The notes: generated from the letters alone by a model not told the origin. A stretch of 64,000 nt of DNA from Telopea speciosissima (GCF_018873765.1 NC_057922.1:66302755-66366754), one strand, 5' to 3'. Positions 10,702 to 23,506 are shown, counted from the stretch's first letter. Program-made: numbers and translations.

Positions 10702-13700
10702 TCAGAAATACTCCTTGTGGAACTCGAACCGTGTGGATGTTTTTTGTGTTAGTTCACGTGATAACTTCTTTAGCTCCTTTGCTAGTACTGGCATCCCACA
10801 GTAGAATACTCCTGCAATTGCAACAAAAGAAGAAAACCAAAAAAACCAAAAAAATAAAAGGATTTCAATTAAAAAGGGAGGTCGCACAATGCAATCCAAC
10901 TTCAATTTCAAACTTCATGGCCCCCCTGTGTATTTATTTATGGTAGTTCTATGCTTCTATTCAGTTACTCAGGTGTACGTAGTATATAAATTGTTGCACT
11001 TACCAACAGTGGCACACGGGTGCTTTGAAGCTATTTTTTTGAACACGTGTTTCCAATTCGGCCGCGCGAAATGTGTTCTAACCTGCGACATGTGAAAATA
11101 TAGAGATGGTTATATCAATTTTTGATTTTTTTCTAACAAAAGTGGCCTTTAATCAATCAATATCTACTAGGAAGGAGGTAGCTAAAGGCCCGTCCGGCGG
11201 CCATGGCAGACTATTCGGGTAGGTTATAACTATAATGTGATTGCATATTTGGCGTTCAAAAATTTTGCAATCGGTCAACCTTGTCATGGACATGACCTGC
11301 TTCTTATTTCGGGTTGATACGGACAAGACACGATTTGACAAAATTTTGTGTGTCTAACATGAAAATAATCAGATCTAGCAAAGCTTTTACCTTCGAAATT
11401 TCGAAAAAAAAAAACAAAACAAAGTGAAAATTTTTCCCAGCAAGAGTGGAAATTCACTCCTCCCTAACAATTCCGAACCCTCTCTCTCTCTCTCTTTCTA
11501 CCTACTGATAAAATCGATCGATTTAATTTTACTGTTACACAATTGCATTTCCTTGCCTGCTAGCCTTATAACAGGAACATTCTTACTACAAGTGTAGCAG
11601 CAAAATTTTTTCCGAATCAATCATGTGCCTCCTCCCATTGGTGTATCTTTCTCACTCTGGCCTCATGGGAAATCTTTCCCCTTAAAAAAATATGACCAAA
11701 TAAAAAGACATAAAATATATTTATAAAATACAAACATTAAGAAATTAATTCATATATTTAATGGATGGAGTTTCCCTTCACTCACGGTGAAGAGAGAATC
11801 TCTTAACTACCCCCCGCCCTGCCCCCCGCAGTCATATTGGACTCTAACAATAATGAAGGAGATTTTTGGTAGAGTAATTATGACCCTCTATTCTTTGGTT
11901 TAACTTCGTCTTTATAAATTTCCAACCAGAAAACCAATTTTTATATCATATAAATATATAGAGCGCATGTTCTCTGTCTGGGAGCGCATTTGGGCGCAGG
12001 TTGTGTCCAGGCATATGGGGCAGGATAGGAACGGGGTTTGGGTCATTGGGGTGGGCTGGTCATTCTGCCCTCTCCTATGTGTCTGGGCGTACCCTGCGCC
12101 CCTAGTGCGGAGAACTTTATCCTAAATATATAATCCAAAAGCTCAAACTCTTGGGTGGGGGAACTAACAGGTATATGAGAGGACAAAAGATCGTAGGGGT
12201 AACCGATGTAGGATTATTCTCCCAACAGAGTTGACTCGAACATTAAAATCCCCAAACCCAAACATAGAGCTATAGGTTCAAATTCGTGTCAAGTGTTTGT
12301 ATATAATATTTGAGATTGAGTTCCCTGTCCAGCTGCACAACTTATGTTAGCAGCTCTCTGTATGTCTATCTCTCTCCTTTCACAATAAGGGGGCAAATAT
12401 GTCATTTCAAAGAAAGAAAGAGAGAGAGATAGACAAAGGGACAAACATAGAGAGGTGCTAGCGTATGCTATGCAGCCTGGCAGCAATTTTTTACCCATAA
12501 TATTATATCATATATGTAATATGTGTGTGTAGAACACGGATCGTGATCCTCTACGACGCTCTGCTCGTAGCGGCCTGTGACAGAGTGCTGCACGCAATGT
12601 CCGCCTTACCCCTGCCCGAGAGCCTTGCCCGAGCAGGGGTAAGGCGGACATTGCGTGCGACGCTCTGTCTGGGCCGCACAGGCCGGTACAAGCAGGGCGC
12701 CGTAGAAGATCTGTATACATAGAATACTAGCCCTACCGTATCGATCAACATATGAGGAAACTGAAAAACAGAAGAAGTATAAAAAAGCTAGAAATCATAG
12801 AGAGAGATATATATATATATATATATATACCCGGGTGCCAGAGAGGATGTCGACGCCGTGTTTGGCATGGTTCAAAGCTTGTACCATGGTAAGCAGGGTG
12901 GACCTGGCATCCCCTTCTTCATAGACGCTGGTGAGATAGTTGTGCAACTCGATCACACCCTGTTTTCAGAAACCATTAATTATTTAGTTAATTAATTAAT
13001 TTATATTTCAGAATGAAGCTAATAATAAAAAAGATCGAAAAGAGGAGGCCGGAAATAGTATTATGAATGAGGATGAGTACTATTAATTACTAATTAACCT
13101 TTTGATCCATTTCGGCGACCTCGTTCATAACTCCTTTAAACCATTCGAAGGAACCAGATTCCCTTGTAACCCAGTAGAAATGAGCGTTTGTCGTCCTTTG
13201 CGTTCTCTTCCTCCCATGAGGTGTGGACGTAGAAGGAGTCATGGATCCGTGATTACTGCTCTCTTCAGATCTACATGTCGTCTCCGTGTTTGAATCCTAA
13301 TTAAAATCCATCATCAAACATGCACGTATATATAGAGATTTTTTTGGTTTTGGGTTTTGGTTTCACAAAATTAAAAGAGACCGAAATTAAAGACACAGAG
13401 AGTGACTTAATAATGATGAGAGTACATTTTGTTGTTCTTCTGCTGTGCGTATATTGTTGAGTAAATCTCTGAGGATGCTAATAAAAGGTGTGGCTCCAAT
13501 TCCAAGCCCAACAAGGAGTAGCACGTCATAGTTTCTGTAGTCTTGTGCTGGAGCTCCGTACGGTCCATCCACGAATAATTTTGGTAAACTACTGCATTAA
13601 CCAACCCATAATAATAATAATAAGGATTCATATTCTTCTTAATTTCGAGGTTAAAAGATCTTTTAATCCCAAAATGTACACGAATTTATTCAGAATGGGG

Positions 13701-16700
13701 GTGGCCTCCTCCCATCGTTGACGGAGGTTCATCATACCTTCTTCGATACCATATTAAGTTTTCTATCTTAAAATCAATTGGTTCGAAATGAGATGGTCTC
13801 TTGTGGCTCTTATACTGGATAAAAAAAACCAAGCACCCACAGCCAGCCATTGTGGGATTACTCCAATATAAGTAATAATTAAAATTAAGATTTGATCAGA
13901 GTTGAATTAATTTACCCACGTGTACGTACTTACGTACCTGCTCTTTTCTTTAATTCCAACTTGACCAAATTTGGCTCTGCCGATTACTGATCGTGGGGAT
14001 GAGCCACAAGTACTAGTTTCGGTGAATACCCGTTTCAGCTCTTGTGTCCAATCTCCTACGCTACGGATATGAACACTAATGTAGTTGTCATCAGGTGCTG
14101 AAGTAATGGAAAATGGGTGCCTGATAGAGAGATATTCCAGAATTAATGAAGTTAAATATTCATTTTATAGGAAGAAAGTAATAATTATATATATATATAA
14201 TATTTCTAGCTAACTTAAAATGAAGAAGGGAGATATATAGAGAAGAAATGAAAGAGAGAGTACTACTACGTACAACTGCTACTCACCACTCAAATGGGGA
14301 GATTGTTGGGCATTGTAGAAATATGTACTGCCCACTTCTATACCTAAACCCATGGGGCTTCGACATCACTATGCTCAGTACATTTCCCGGTAGTAATGAA
14401 ACCTGCAGGTGAGAGACAGAAATATTTCCATGACCCCCATACCCAAAATCCAATCACCCACGAAAATTAAGTTTGTTTTTCTTTTTTTTTTTTAGCTGAG
14501 GAGGCATATACTGCTTCTTATTAACGGAAAACCTGTCCAAAATATGAATTTTCTTTTCTTAAAACTACCTAAGAGCAAAGTTATCCGATACAGTCTGATA
14601 CATATCGGTATTAGTATCAATATCAGTCTGAGACCGATACCAATTCCTATATCGATATTTAAATCCATGCCGCTAAATGCAAAGAATATATTTAGAAACA
14701 GTTCTTTTTGTAATAGGAAAAATAAATGAAATAATTTTTTGTTTTTAAAAAAACAAATAAAAAATGAATAGTTACTAATACCTTTAAGATCTTAACCGAG
14801 TAACTTTTTGATCGAAATGTTCGTAGAATTCGTTCACAAATGTAGAGCAACAGCGGGATAGAGATGTACATCCAGGTCTGTTAAATCAAGACACTGTTAG
14901 TATACGTAGTTTGTCTCTACTAATTAATTAATTAATAATGCACAAGTACTTCTAACTAGCTTAACCGGCCACTTTCTTTATGATCCAGTTGCTCTGAAAT
15001 AATCTGGAAAGAAACCATTTCATTTTAGGTTTTTAAATACTTCAGGCCTTCAGATCGATCAGATCGATAACAGATAACTTGCATATATAATTACTGGAAG
15101 GGATGGACAAAAGAAACATCTTGTTCTATCAAGTAAATACTAATATAAAAGAAGCTTTCTTGTAATTTTATTTTAAAATTTTCCTTATAGGCTATCATAC
15201 ATCCTAATGCATGAAACCTTGTATAAAATGGGACTATTTCTTTTTTTTTTTTTTTGGGTGAACAAAACTTTAATAAGAATTATGTGTAGCACACATGGAT
15301 TCCGAATTACAAGCTTTAAGAAACCATGGAATGGAATTGGGCCAAGTAATCCTACAGGACCGACCCATCCGAGCAAGGGAGTCAACCAACTGTTTCCTCC
15401 CTTGGAATAAAAGAAAAGTACACAATTCTAATAAACATGACGTACTCCATGAAAACAATATCCCGAATAATAGGAATCACTGCAATTGGAGAATCAGATT
15501 ATGCACTGATGAGGATAGAGATCAATACTTTGTTGCCCGAAAAATGCTATAGTCGCTATAATTGAAAGGATCTGAGCATGCAACTTGACAGGGATATTTC
15601 CCTCCAGTTTATTTTTTTGGGGGGGGGTTGTGTGTGGGGTGGGTTAAAGCCTTAAATCTATCTAAAGAAAACCTTTTGGGCAAGAAAATAAAAATCATTC
15701 CGTTTTCCTATCCCTATTTTACGAAAAAATTTGGCAACAATCCGGATTGCAGTCATGTTCCAGTTGCCCCCAATCACAGACACTCTAATTTAAAATAATT
15801 TCCTTCCCTTTTGGATTCATAAATACTCCATTAAGTTTTAGCATTTTCTAAATTACCTTGAGGGATTCCAAGTTGGCGTACATGAGTGGAGCAGCAGGAA
15901 CATGACTGCAACCCTGAGAGCAACTAAATTTTGTCCCTTATTTTATGGTTTCGATTATGGGACCATCTATGTAGGGATTTTTGGATTGGGACGTCAGGCA
16001 ATTTGCTCGAAGATGAGTATCTGGCTAATGGCTGTCAAAACCTACCTTTGCATCACCACCAGAATGTGAATAAATAATAATGTATTATCTATTAATCTAG
16101 TGGCAGGGAATCACTTGGGATTACCTAATTTCAAGTTTTTAACAGGTAAATCCAAATCAATCATGCTCAAGTCTATGTATAGAGCATTTTTTTTCATTTT
16201 TTTAATGCTTCGTGTATAGAGCACAACTACCGATGGGATTATTTAGATATAAAATTATTTCAGTTTTCAACTCCAGGTGGGGTGGCTAGCTATCACATGC
16301 AGTCCTAGCTTCTTCTTCTTCTTTTTTTTTTTCTATTTTATGATATTAAAAAATTAAAATGGGGGATTTTTATAGTGGAAAAAGATGTCTAATGTTTAAG
16401 ATGTGTTTGGTATGTAATTTTGGAATGCATTTTGAAACAAAGATGGAACAAAAGATAAAGACGATTGTGAAAGAAAATTTACCGTTTTGAGGTACCACTT
16501 GTGTTCGAGGAATAAGAAGTAGCCGTGGGCGAGGAGGACGGCGTAGACGAGAGCGAAAAGGTGATGGGAATACCAGAAAGCGTTGAAGCCCGTCAATCGG
16601 TTGAAAGGTGGTGGGAGCCTCACAACGTTCTTGCGGAAGCGGCGGGTGGCCAGTGTGAAAGAGATGATCATGAGGACCACCATGGCGAACCCTGTCACAC

Positions 16701-19700
16701 CTTCTGCGCCCTTCACAAGCTCCCTGTACGTCGGCCTCTTGTCATTGAAATCCGACGATATCAGCATGAACTTCTCTGCTTTTGAATTCACGATACGCGG
16801 GAAATCGCATGCCAGATGGGTCCCGGCATGCACAACTATTCCTATCGCTATTGCTGTCGCAATAATCTACACACACCATTCCAAAAAAAGACAAAATAAG
16901 AGAGTGGTTGGGGATTAGGAAAGCTGATTATTAAAATTAAAAGGGGATGATCTCTTTGACATAAAACAACTAAGAAAAGAATGTCGGTTTGGGTTTCATG
17001 AAACTATCATTAATGCCCACTTCACTCTAAGTAGAAATCAAAATCTAATCTCTATTCTTTGATTTTAATGTTAGGGGTTCTCTATTTGAAGGCATCCACT
17101 CCATGAGTTTTCAATGAGGTATCTGATGGCTGGGTTGCCTAAGCACATATTGTGGCTCATGCTCAGGAATGTGTGTTAACCAGTGCAATGCAGCCGTCAG
17201 ATGCCCATTGGATGCCCATTGTTTTTTTTGCCACTTGCCCAATTGTAGAATTATGTAACCATCTATAAATTGTACAGTGGATGGGTTTTCCCCTATGATT
17301 TGCCACCGTCAAACCAAATGCTTGGGATTCTCTTTTCTCTTGTATTTTACTTTTGCATATATAATATAAGGCGAGAAGTTCCTACCACAACAATGGAGTG
17401 GGGATTCATTCTTGTGACCTCTCACCATGAGCCATAAGGCTTACACTAATATTCTTTCTCCTCAGACAAATTGTGACCCCCATATAGAAGGTTTGCTTTT
17501 TTATTTTTTTGGTTTAATATTGGTTAAAGAAAACTATGCTTATGAGTTATGAATTAACCCCAAATACGAGGGAAAACAAAAGAAATTGTATGTTATTAAG
17601 GGGGAAAGTGGGTGTGGGAAGAGTCCGAATGCTCTCCCCTGCATGTGAAGGTTTTATGTACGATCTTATCATGATGACATATATCCTTTTGTTTCTATAA
17701 ATGTCCTTTAATGTCTATGCCTGTAATGTAAAGGGACATTTGTGAAAGAAAAAAGACACGTGTTATAATGAAATCGTATGTGATGAATCGTTACTCTTTC
17801 ATGTAGGATGGAATTCGGTATCATGGGAAACCCGAGAGAAAGTCCGGTGATTCTTCACGTACGTGAGCATACGTGAACGACTCACAGCCGTTCAGATAGA
17901 TTATACTCACAGATTGGATTCCATCTGAATGACTGTGAGTCGTTCACGTACACTCACGTACGTGAAGATTCCCCGCTCATAGTGAATAGTATTTATTTTT
18001 TGTTTGTTTACCTTGTGGAAATTGATGTTGTCGTCGAAAGGAACAAACAACCTAGCACTGGTGGAGCGAAGCCACGTAAGAGTGTTGCGACAGACAGGAA
18101 GCAAGATGAGAGCCATGTTGAGCTTGAGGGTTTCTGCGGCGCCCTTGGCGGTGGTCAAGCAGTAACCCATCACATGGAAGGCATCCTTGTTCCGGTACTG
18201 CACGAACTTCCACATGAAGAGGGAAGCCATGACCAAACCCCAGAGCCCCAGGATCCAAGCTCTCTGCCAGTTCTCCAAGACCAGACCCGGTAACTTCCCT
18301 CCTAACACGCGCAACAGGTTTTTGGGCTTGAATGATTCCCCCATTCCCATGTTCATATTCACGCTCAGGCTCTGACTCCATCCCATGCTCGTCGCGCTCA
18401 GTGGTCTGCTGTAGTTCATGTAGTTTTCTTTTTGCAGCAACAACCCTTCCAACTGCCACAACTGTAAAACAAAATAAGCAATACATCATACTTGTTAAAG
18501 GCGGATCCAAATAGTATTTGATCGTCTACCGAATTGGAAACATATCGGTACATATGCGCTGGCACTGCTGATCCGAACCCCCAATCCCAAAGGTCTGCGT
18601 TTAGTTTGTCATCTCTTGCTCCCTAGCTACCCGGCTAGCTATTACCCACTCCCAATGAAAAATTCCAATCGGAACTCCAACTGCTCTCCTGGAATTGAAG
18701 ACTTTTTGTTTGTATTCCATTAAATTAAAGGATCAAATGTTGTAGATATGAGGACTCGATCGAAACAAGATAAAATCAATCCCCGATTCCCATTCCCCAC
18801 AAGTGGACAAAGAGAGTTGATAAAAAGGGTTAACATGAAATTTACCTCGATATAGCCCAGGTCTTCTGGGTCTAGTTCTTCCATTATCAGTGAGGCGTAT
18901 TCTTCTGCTTGTTCTTTCAGTTTGGCAAGCTTGTTTGCAGAAGCACTGAGCATTATCAACTGTAAAGTGCAAAGCAAACAAGAAAAGAAGAAGAAGAAGA
19001 AGATGTCCGAACGCGTAAGAGAACGGCACCAGGAAAAGAGTTATAAGGAAAAGAGGGGAAAAAAAACAAAACAACCAAATTACAAACAGTCTACTTACTT
19101 CCTGGACTTCTTCTCTTGTGATTCGGCCATCTTCATTTCTGTCCGCCCTATAATTGACGATTATTGCCAAAAGCAAGCTTTGTTAACAAAGATTTCTATA
19201 CTTTGATTAAAAAAAAAGCTCAAACAAATCAATGACAATTAAGAAGGCAGAGACAGAGAAGAATAATAGTGAGTGAATTGAAGAAGATTGGGGAGTACTG
19301 GAGATACCCACATGTCGAAGAAAATCTGGAGGCGGGCGTCAAAGCTATGGTCCGATATCTGCAGCCAGAACTCGTGAAGTTCTTCTTTCGTAATTCTCGT
19401 TATCTTTTGACATCTCCGTCTCGCTAATGCGTCAAAAATCCCTACCGCGAACTCCTTGGAGTCGTTCATTCCTGCTCATTAATTGGAAACCACGCGTAAA
19501 CTATTAATTTTGACTATAATAAAAAACAGATTCAAGATTCAGACAAAACAATGCTACGAATAAGTTGAAGAGTGATCTAGTTCTATAATTTTTTCGCCCT
19601 TTTTACCTATACATTCGCAGAAATCTTCTCTGGAGAGGAAACCATCTTTGGCCAGCAGCTCGAACCGTGATTCGACAATACGCCAGAGTTCATTAGCATC

Positions 19701-20183
19701 CTCTGTTGTGGTGGTTTTACTGATGAATCTAAGACCCTTAAGCGCTCGTTGAGCACTGGATCTCGTCCTTTCGAGCTTAGTTTTGATTTTCCTGGCATCC
19801 CGAGCAGAGATCGTGAGCTCGTCGGGCTCCGACGATGATGTTCGTGTTCGCGACGACGAAGACCTCAGCCACGGAAATTTCCGGCGAATCTTAGATGTAG
19901 CAGATAAGCTCCGGCTTAGGAGACCATCAATTCCATTGAATCCAGTTGGATCGGCTCTTTTTGTCGGAGTAACACTGCGTACGACGATGGAGTCATCTTC
20001 AAGCTCCAACGTCACTTGCACATAATCGTCGTCATTGTTTCTGCTGAGATCATTGAGGAAGATTGGCAGCATTGCCCCTCCCAGGCCATACTCGCCGGAA
20101 TGCTGCAAATCGTCTTGTACGTCGAATCTCCTACTGTAATTTGATCGTCTAGAGCTGCTGCTCCCAATTGATGGTGTTCTCAT
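10702..20183 (-). CDS. RBOHE: respiratory burst oxidase homologue, RBOHE-like NADPH oxidase (14 exons)
   Basis: Plasma-membrane NADPH oxidase passing electrons from cytosolic NADPH via FAD and two haems to apoplastic oxygen, giving superoxide. Exons in transcript order: 20183-19607, 19471-19312, 19147-19099, 18959-18846, 18461-18012, 16866-16483, 14877-14782, 14402-14287, 14120-13938, 13591-13426, 13296-13099, 12959-12831, 11082-11004, 10811-10702. Sum 2811 nt, 936 residues; every junction is GT..AG and in phase. Visible: Ser/Arg-rich N-terminus with [14 protein letters not shown]; canonical EF-hand loop (residues 248-259, [12 protein letters not shown]); haem histidines by spacing H449, H463, H551, H564; FAD motif HPFSIT (650-655); NADPH motif GLGIGATP (738-745); C-terminal FEFHKEYF. 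The N-terminal motif, FFDMADRNEDG and YIELWQLE favour the RBOHE subgroup (in Arabidopsis linked to tapetum). Exon 2 must use the donor GTGGGT at 19311, since the nearby GTATCT breaks the frame. Confidence 0.93.
11965..12118. repeat. MITE-like hairpin in the RBOHE-like intron
   Basis: Ends GTTCTCTGTCTGGG and the complement of GTGCGGAGAAC are inverted, and both arms carry GGGCGCAGG-type blocks. Similar end sequences occur in the short hairpin at 58004-58079. It lies in the intron between exons 12 and 13. Confidence 0.45.
12537..12708. repeat. foldback MITE-like element in the RBOHE-like intron
   Basis: A near-perfect GC-rich inverted repeat: the inner arms (about 12594-12618 and 12632-12656) read CGCAATGTCCGCCTTACCCC and its complement, and the outer arms include GATCCTCTACG and its partner. 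Open frames on both strands here are by-products of the palindrome, not genes. Confidence 0.7.
12805..12830. repeat. (TA)n microsatellite at a splice donor
   Basis: The run of TA repeats starts at the GT of the donor after exon 12 of the RBOHE-like gene (exon ends at 12831), so the 5' splice site is built from the microsatellite. Confidence 0.75.
15239..15560 (-). mobile_element. 3' end of an L1-type LINE (RNase H region) in the RBOHE-like intron
   Basis: On the minus strand a frame reads [20 protein letters not shown] followed by PWFLKACNS, the C-terminal end of plant LINE ORF2 after the RNase H domain, preceded by [11 protein letters not shown] in another frame. The poly-T at 15239-15255 on the plus strand is the poly(A) tail of the inserted RNA copy. 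5'-truncated, as usual for LINEs. The same tail type occurs at 56874-57190. Confidence 0.65.
17849..17973. repeat. palindromic MITE-like element in the RBOHE-like intron
   Basis: Inverted arms of about 48 bp: GATTCTTCACGTACGTGAGC at the left faces its near complement at the right, enclosing a short loop near 17910. Each arm itself contains ACGTACGT. It lies between exons 5 and 6. Confidence 0.7.
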
Positions 20184-20470
20184 CTCATTCGTTTGTTTGT
20201 TAGTTTGTTTCCTTTCTTTCTCCTTCTGCTTCTTCTTTCGTTTCCTGATATGTTACTTCAAATAATAATTTCTTTCTCTTTTGTACATAATAAGAATCTT
20301 TCCAATCTCCAGATAAGAACTGACGGCGCCATAGCTTGACACGCTTGAGCTGAAGAAGCTTCTTAAAACAAATACCTCTTAACTGATATCCGCGCACGAT
20401 TTCAACGCTGGTTGCTGTGTCTTTGCTTAGAGTGGTTGAGAATTGTTGAATACAACTTCTGATCCGATAC

Positions 20471-20480
20471 ATATATATTA
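20471..20480 (-). promoter_or_regulatory. candidate TATA box of the RBOHE-like gene
   Basis: The minus strand reads TAATATATATGT about 290 bases upstream of the start codon, followed by a C/T-rich leader, a plausible core promoter. No other TATA-like site stands out between it and the ATG. Confidence 0.35.
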
Positions 20481-20884
20481 ACAGGATTTTTAAAATAAAA
20501 ATAAAAAAAAAATTAAAGAGAAAAGAAGAATTAGGCCTATACTCTGTTCTACGTCTAAAGTATCCGAGATTACTTCATTTGGGAATCGGGGCCCTGAAGA
20601 TCCAAATTAATGCCTTTATTTTATTTCTTTTTTCCTTCTTTAACGTCTGCTTACGTAGTACTGTAGTAGATACATTACTTCTTTCTACGATTGTAGGTGT
20701 AAATATACCTTATTGTTGCACCCCAAAAAGAAAAAAAAAAAGAAAAAAAAGAATATATATATATATACCTTAGTTAAATTCTGTATTTATACTTTCACAG
20801 TGTACCGCCATGCAAATATGCAATGTACTGTTTTGCCCTTTCCATTCATTTTCTTTGACTCGTCACTCCAAGTCTAAATTTCAC

Positions 20885-21040
20885 CCCCTCTAGTTCCCTG
20901 CCCAGCCCAGTTCCCCAGTGCCCCAGTGCCAATACTAGGGAAGGGGGGGGGGGTGTGGACCCCACCTAGGTCAAATGTTTGGGTAGGGGTAGGGTGGTCA
21001 TTGCACCCCCTCTTATTACAGGCACATGGAACTAGAGGGG
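20885..21040. repeat. MITE-like inverted-repeat element
   Basis: Terminal 13-bp perfect inverted repeat CCCCTCTAGTTCC / GGAACTAGAGGGG (20885-20897 and 21028-21040) enclosing a G-run near 20945. About 156 bp; the target duplication is not clear. Confidence 0.6.
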
Positions 21041-21124
21041 ACAAAAATCCCTCACTCGTTTTCATACATGCTCTTTGAACCATTGAAGTATCCAGTATAG
21101 CAACAAAAGTACGAACCAACATCT

Positions 21125-21800
21125 GAGATCAGCCAATAGGCTCGGAACTTAAGTTCCTTCGAGATCGCCCTTGATACTAATCATCACAACAATTGATAAG
21201 GCCAATCTTTGAGTTCGGCAATTTTGTTCAGTACATCACGATTACCGAGCCGATCCATTAAGCTTATTCAGACATTTATTAGACTTGGCAGCCATTTCAC
21301 ACACAATTCGTTTCGAGATTAATCAACAACCACTTCAGCAAGATACATAATTTGACCAACAAGCAACTAAACCAATGAGATAAACTAACTTGAGTAACAA
21401 CCTCAGTAAAGCAAACCCTAACCGAAAAGAGAACATTCTTGAATGGAGACATGCTTTCCTCATGAACTCCTAGCTGACAAGTGTCTTACCCGAGAGACGC
21501 TACCTACCAAACAAAGGACACTCCACAAAGGTCTATCATCACATTGATTCTATACCGATTTATCATCATAACCCTACAAATAGTGGCTCCTAGCCCAGGT
21601 AAGGGGCCCAATTCATTTTCCATTCTCAGTCTAGAGAATTATCTTTTGCAGAAGGTCTAACTTAAGCATTAGAGTATCCTCGCCAGTTCGGACCGATACC
21701 CTCCAGCTTATTTTGTTCTTTTGTGTAGGTCAGTTCGGCTATGTAAAAGCATCAGATCGGATCTTGCCGCAACAATACCTATATGGCCTTGCACCAATAT
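21125..21800 (+). mobile_element. LTR-like remnant
   Basis: The stretch holds phrases typical of the 3' part of plant gypsy LTRs (AACTTAAGCATTAGAGTATCC near 21658, then a segment about TTGTGTAGGTCAG). There is no partner LTR and no coding sequence, so it is a solo or broken LTR. Exact ends unknown. Confidence 0.35.
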
Positions 21801-22356
21801 TGAATTTTTTATTTTATTTTGTTCCATGTCTTGTTACTGAAGGGTTAATTCCTTTATGATATATTTTTTTTTAAATTTTGTATAGGGACTTTTGGAATGA
21901 CACCTATGTGAGTGTATTTAATATACGTAACCTTCTTTTGATTGCCCTTTGTTTTATTTCCGTAAGTTCTTTAAGTTGGGGTAAAAAAGATGTTTAAAAG
22001 AAGGGAGAGGTATTGCTACAATGTCAAAATGCAGTTTCCTACTAATGAGAAGGTGGGAATTGAATCAAATCACCTATAGGAGGCTTGTTTTAACGAGGAG
22101 AGAGAAAGTATGGGTCCACAAGTGGGACATGAGAGGGAAAACGCAGAAATCTACACACTCGCATTGTGACAATCTTTTTTCCTTAAAATACTTTTAAAAT
22201 GATTTATCATCGTGTCATTCTAAAAAATTCTCATTAATTTTGCATGCTTTTTGAATACAGATGTGACATGATAAAATTCTATCCACCCAAAAAAAGATGT
22301 ATTAATAAAAGAAAAAAAATTACAAATTATTTGATACCTTAAGGTATCTATAGGGA

Positions 22357-22485
22357 TTACTAATTGAGTGGCATGTTAATGGTAGAAAAGTCAAATATTT
22401 AGGGATTACTTATTGAGTGGCATGTTAATGGTAGAAAGGTCAAATATTTAGGGATTGCATGTTAGTGGTAGAAAGGTCAAATATT
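22357..22485. repeat. short tandem repeat, about 57-59 bp unit
   Basis: The unit beginning AGGGATTACT and ending GGTCAAATATTT is present three times; the third copy has an internal deletion. Confidence 0.75.
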
Positions 22486-22915
22486 TTAAAGGTCGTAACT
22501 TGAAGGAATAATTATCTAATAACCACTGCTTATGTCTTTAATGCTTACGGCTTATATATGCAAAATTGTTTTTTTTTACCAAAAAGGAATTTATATATAT
22601 ATATATATATGCAAAAAACCCTAGTTTTATATTATAATAATAAAGTTCGTGTCTTCCACTCCTAATTCCTGGAGTCCTGCTGGCTACTGTCCATGAGGCC
22701 ACTAGAACGTTCTAGAAGAGTGATTGGTAGCTGTCCACCCGATTTTGACGCTAATATATAATTAATTAGTGATTACCATCGTAAAATTTAACGCCTAATG
22801 TATTTTTTTTGGGTGATTTGTATAACATTTCCATTTTTATTATGGTTGCATCTTTTACTCTAATGCACCCACGAGGAGCAGGGGTTTACGTATCAGTGCC
22901 ATATCCAATACCAAT

Positions 22916-23167
22916 TAGGGGTGTAAATGAATAGCCAAAATCCGTTTTCGTATCCGTGTCCGTATCCGTTTAGCACTATCCGAATCCGTCCGAAGGCTAA
23001 ACGGATAGGCTATAGCTATCCGAAAAGTTATATTTACATATAAACGGATAAAATTTCAGATCCGTATCCGTTTAGCACTATCCGAATCCGTCCAATAGCT
23101 AATCGGATGCGGATGCGGATGCGGATATAGCACTATCCGAGCCGAATCCAATCCGTTTATAGCCCTA
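22916..23167. mobile_element. hAT-type MITE with exact 8-bp target duplication
   Basis: The element starts TAGGGGTGTAAA and ends in the inverse of TAGGGCTATAAA. It is flanked on both sides by ATACCAAT (22908-22915 and 23168-23175), the 8-bp duplication expected for hAT elements. The 252-bp interior repeats TATCCG / CGGATA motifs and has no coding capacity. Confidence 0.8.
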
Positions 23168-23293
23168 ATACCAATACGAACCGATACAATATTGAAATCG
23201 GCTAAAATGTTACGCTTTTAGGACAAAAAAATGATTTTGGAGGCAAGGGAGGGGAAGTTGAAATTCTCTCTATTGTTTTTGTTTTTAAATTAG

Positions 23294-23460
23294 GGAGAAA
23301 GAGCGCCATCGGTGGCGCCGGACACGTGGCCCCATCATCCTGACACAGTGGTGCACGAAATGATCGCCGCACCCTAATAATTCCCAGAGTTCCAGGGGGT
23401 GTGGCAGTCATTTCGCCTACCCTTGTGTCAAAGCATAGGGGCGGCTACCATTGCACAACC
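23294..23460. repeat. foldback MITE-like element
   Basis: Imperfect inverted arms: GTGCACGAAATGATCGCCGC on the left faces a mismatched complement containing GGCAGTCATTTCGCC on the right, centred near 23380. Open frames across it are incidental. Confidence 0.5.
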
Positions 23461-23506
23461 GGGTGACGTTTTCTTTCCCTTTTAAGTAATAACCAGTAAG
23501 GCAGAA

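Noticed and set aside
12508-12751. Four overlapping frames of 65-70 residues
   Set aside because: They arise from the GC-rich palindrome of a foldback element.
18052-18510. A 152-residue minus-strand frame and plus-strand frames over the RBOHE-like exon 5
   Set aside because: Shadow frames of the real exon, which continues the oxidase protein in another frame.
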